Shown here piece after piece: positions 6,888 to 8,550 of a DNA stretch of 8,550 nucleotides. The stretch covers positions 1 through 8,550 of the forward strand of contig JAEWFU010000026.1 in assembly GCA_023388675.1 (NCBI GenBank), read 5' to 3'. Every line of letters begins with the position of its first letter. Within the stretch, counting starts at the first letter, position 1. Below the pieces are notes generated by a model, which was not told the DNA's origin, did no database searches, and saw only the letters and a program-made list of their open reading frames with translations. The DNA is from Pseudomonadota bacterium. Lineage in GTDB: Bacteria > Pseudomonadota > Alphaproteobacteria > Rhizobiales > Rhizobiaceae. Both the position numbers and the translations under genes were made by a program.

Positions 6888-7767
6888 AATGCACCTTCCT
6901 TTCCACGTAGCGGAACTGGATGGCCGTCAGCGCGATGACGATGACCATGAGGATCACCGACTGGGCGGCGGAATCGCCAAGGATGAGATTGACGAAGCCG
7001 TCGTTGTAGACCTTGTAAACCAGCGTCTCGGTGGCCTTGCCCGGCCCGCCGCCGGTGACGGCATGAATGATGCCGAACGTGTCGAAGAACGCATAGGTCG
7101 TGTTGATGACCAGCAGGAAGAAGGTCGTCGGCGCCAGAAGCGGGAAGACGATCGTCCAGAAGCGCTTGGTCTCGCCCGCGCCGTCGATCGCGGCAGCCTC
7201 GATCAGCGTCTTGGGGATCGCCTGCAACCCCGCGACGAAGAACAGGAAATTGTAGGAAATCTGCTTCCAGGCAGCCGCGGCGATGACCAGCACCATCGCC
7301 TGGTCGCCGCGCAGCAACGGGTCCCACTGATAGCCCGACGAGCGCAGCATGTAGGCGAAGGAGCCCATCGCGGGATTGAACATGAAGAGCCACACCATGC
7401 CGGCGATGGCCGGCGCGATGGCGTAGGGCCAGATCAGCATCGTGCGGTAGATGCCCCTGCCCCGAATGATCTTGTCCGCCATCACCGCCAGCAGCAGCGC
7501 GATCGCCATCGCGACGAAGGCGACGGCTACGGAAAACACGGCGGTATTCTGCAGCGCGTTGATGTAATTCGGCTCGCTCAGCACACGGCGGAAATTCGCC
7601 AGCCCCACGAAGGTGCTGCGCAGCCCGAACGGATCCTCCCGCAACACCGACTGATAGAGCGCCTGGCTCGCCGGCCAGTAGAAGAAGATGCCCACGATCA
7701 CGAGTTGCGGCGCGATCAGCAAGTACGGGAGGATCTTGTTGGGAAAGGTGACGCGCGGACTGGACAA
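6880..7767 (-). CDS. ugpA: sn-glycerol-3-phosphate ABC transporter permease UgpA (TTG start)
   Basis: This is the other Ugp inner-membrane permease, 295 residues, the same length as E. coli UgpA. Hydrophobic segments include about 13-32 (start [20 protein letters not shown]), 75-97 and 107-130. The family block [19 protein letters not shown] (167-185) is nearly identical to E. coli as I recall it. The EAA loop is E190-A-A-A-I-D-G-A-G198, the contact point for UgpC. The C-terminus is [12 protein letters not shown]. The start codon at 7767 is TTG (CAA on the plus strand), preceded by GGAGG at ideal spacing; no ATG or GTG is in a sensible in-frame position nearby. Its stop overlaps the ugpE start by 8 nt. 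A 160 bp gap with a palindromic repeat separates it from ugpB. Confidence 0.95.
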   Translation of the reverse strand: MSSPRVTFPNKILPYLLIAPQLVIVGIFFYWPASQALYQSVLREDPFGLRSTFVGLANFRRVLSEPNYINALQNTAVFSVAVAFVAMAIALLLAVMADKIIRGRGIYRTMLIWPYAIAPAIAGMVWLFMFNPAMGSFAYMLRSSGYQWDPLLRGDQAMVLVIAAAAWKQISYNFLFFVAGLQAIPKTLIEAAAIDGAGETKRFWTIVFPLLAPTTFFLLVINTTYAFFDTFGIIHAVTGGGPGKATETLVYKVYNDGFVNLILGDSAAQSVILMVIVIALTAIQFRYVERKVHYG

Positions 7768-7790
7768 CGGGGCCCTCCGGAAAAGAACGC

Positions 7791-7922
7791 GATGCGCCCC
7801 TCATCCCCCTGCCGGGACCTTCTCCCCGTAACAACGAGGAGAACGGTCCGAAGGACGGCCGCAACGCTGACGACCGCCCTCTCCCCGCGCGCGGGGAGAG
7901 GGTAAGGGTGAGGGGCTGCGTC
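7791..7922. repeat. REP-like palindromic intergenic repeat between ugpB and ugpA
   Basis: Outer inverted repeats (GATGCGCCCCTCATCC at 7791-7806; its near complement at 7906-7922, one substitution in the core and a 1-nt indel outside) enclose two hairpins. Hairpin one has arms at 7815-7829 and 7834-7849 (GGACC-TTCTCCCCGT paired with ACGAGGAGAA-C-GGTCC), loop AACA, one mismatch and one bulge. Hairpin two is a perfect palindrome at 7877-7902 with 13-nt arms starting CCCTCTCCCC. This CCCCTCA/TTCTCCCCG style is familiar from dispersed repeats in rhizobial genomes. In the ugp mRNA it could stabilise the upstream ugpB message or reduce read-through into ugpAEC. Confidence 0.7.
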
Positions 7923-7927
7923 GGCTG

Positions 7928-8550
7928 CTAGTTGCCGATCGCCTGCTGGATGGCCGCATTGCCGCGTTCGACCGCCTTGTCGAGCGCCTCCTGCGCGGTC
8001 TGGTCGCCGGCGAGCATCTTCTCGAACTCCTCGTTCTCGATGTCGCGCACCTGCGGCAGGTTGACGAGGCGCACGCCCTTGGAGTTGGCCGTCGGCTCCT
8101 TGCCCATCATCTGCTGGATCGGGATCTCGCGGCCCGGATTCTCGTCGTAGAACCCGGATGCCTTGGTCGCCTCATAAGCCTCGAGCGTCACCGGCAGGTA
8201 GCCGGAAACCTCGTGGAGGCGCTGCTGGATCTCGGTCTGCGACAGGAATTCGAAGAAGGCCGCGACGCCCTTGTATTCGTCGTCCGACTTGCCGCCGAAC
8301 ACCCAGAGGCTCGCACCGCCGGGGATCGTGTTCTGCGGAGCACCTTCCAGATCGTCATAGTAGGGAAGCTGGCCGAGGCCGTAGTTGAGGCCGGACTTGA
8401 GCACGTCGCCCAGACCACCGGATGATTCCGTCATGATCGCGCACTCGCCCGACAGGAAGAGCTGCTTGGCTTCGGAGGTGCGGCCGCCATAGCGGAACGT
8501 ATCGTCCTTGGCGAGATCGGCGAAATTCTGGAAGTGACGTGCGAACGGCT
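7928..8550 (-). CDS. ugpB: sn-glycerol-3-phosphate-binding periplasmic protein UgpB (C-terminal part)
   Basis: The frame is open from the right window edge to the TAG at 7928-7930, giving the last 206 residues of what is normally about a 438-residue protein (E. coli length). It is the periplasmic receptor that delivers sn-glycerol-3-phosphate or glycerophosphodiesters to UgpAE. Blocks recall E. coli UgpB: RYGGRTSEAKQLFLSGECAI followed by MTESSG, then APQNTIPGGASLWV, GYLPVT, GFYDENPG, GVRLVNLPQVR and the end EALDKAVERGN. The ATG at 8432-8434 is internal Met, not a start, because conserved UgpB sequence continues upstream to the edge. The N-terminus, signal peptide and promoter (where a Pho box would be expected) are outside the window. 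Codon usage matches its neighbours. It is the first visible gene of the operon. Confidence 0.94.
   Translation of the reverse strand, partial: PFARHFQNFADLAKDDTFRYGGRTSEAKQLFLSGECAIMTESSGGLGDVLKSGLNYGLGQLPYYDDLEGAPQNTIPGGASLWVFGGKSDDEYKGVAAFFEFLSQTEIQQRLHEVSGYLPVTLEAYEATKASGFYDENPGREIPIQQMMGKEPTANSKGVRLVNLPQVRDIENEEFEKMLAGDQTAQEALDKAVERGNAAIQQAIGN

Noticed and set aside
5943..6938. A 331-residue plus-strand open frame opposite ugpE
   Set aside because: It is antisense to a clear permease gene; its composition is charged and repetitive with no domain.
6776..7905. Long open frames overlapping ugpA on both strands (plus 6814-7905, minus 6776-7864)
   Set aside because: They are out of frame or antisense to ugpA, which matches the family over its full length. 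They also run through the palindromic repeat.
7928..8434. A complete 168-residue protein starting at the ATG at 8434
   Set aside because: Conserved UgpB sequence continues in frame to the window edge, so this Met is internal.

Overview
The window reads as ordinary chromosomal DNA of a GC-rich alphaproteobacterium, most likely a member of the Rhizobiales (Hyphomicrobiales). Support for this comes from strong G/C bias at third codon positions, a ugp operon in the order B-A-E-C, an alphaproteobacterial-type LexA box (GTTC-N7-GTTC), and a palindromic intergenic repeat of the kind common in rhizobial genomes. No rRNA, tRNA, CRISPR array, transposase, phage gene or defence system is visible.

Left part (1-2427): the tail of a plus-strand gene of unknown function converges on a three-gene minus-strand run. 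In transcription order that run is a lipoprotein lytic transglycosylase (2427-1768), a small secreted LprI/DUF1311-like protein (1744-1328) and an exported serine hydrolase of the beta-lactamase/NylB fold (1240-224). All three carry export signals, so the run looks like a small cell-envelope cassette.

Middle (2428-4873): a secreted alpha/beta hydrolase (2560-3459) is divergent from the transglycosylase. It is followed by a methylated-DNA repair methyltransferase (3577-4146) with a good LexA box upstream, then a 71-residue hypothetical protein (4408-4623). The roughly 250 bp between that small gene and the ugp operon hold no credible gene but are rich in inverted repeats.

Right part (4874-8550): a minus-strand ugpBAEC operon for ABC uptake of sn-glycerol-3-phosphate and glycerophosphodiesters. 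Transcription enters from the right: binding protein UgpB (only its C-terminal 206 residues are in the window), permeases UgpA and UgpE, then ATPase UgpC. No ugpQ follows ugpC here. A two-hairpin palindromic repeat of about 130 bp sits between ugpB and ugpA. ugpA appears to start at TTG, and ugpE has two well-placed candidate starts.

I found no convincing undescribed system. The best leads are the SOS-type box ahead of the methyltransferase, the repeat inside the ugp operon, the structured convergent intergenic region, and the pairing of a lysozyme-fold transglycosylase with a lysozyme-inhibitor-like protein.
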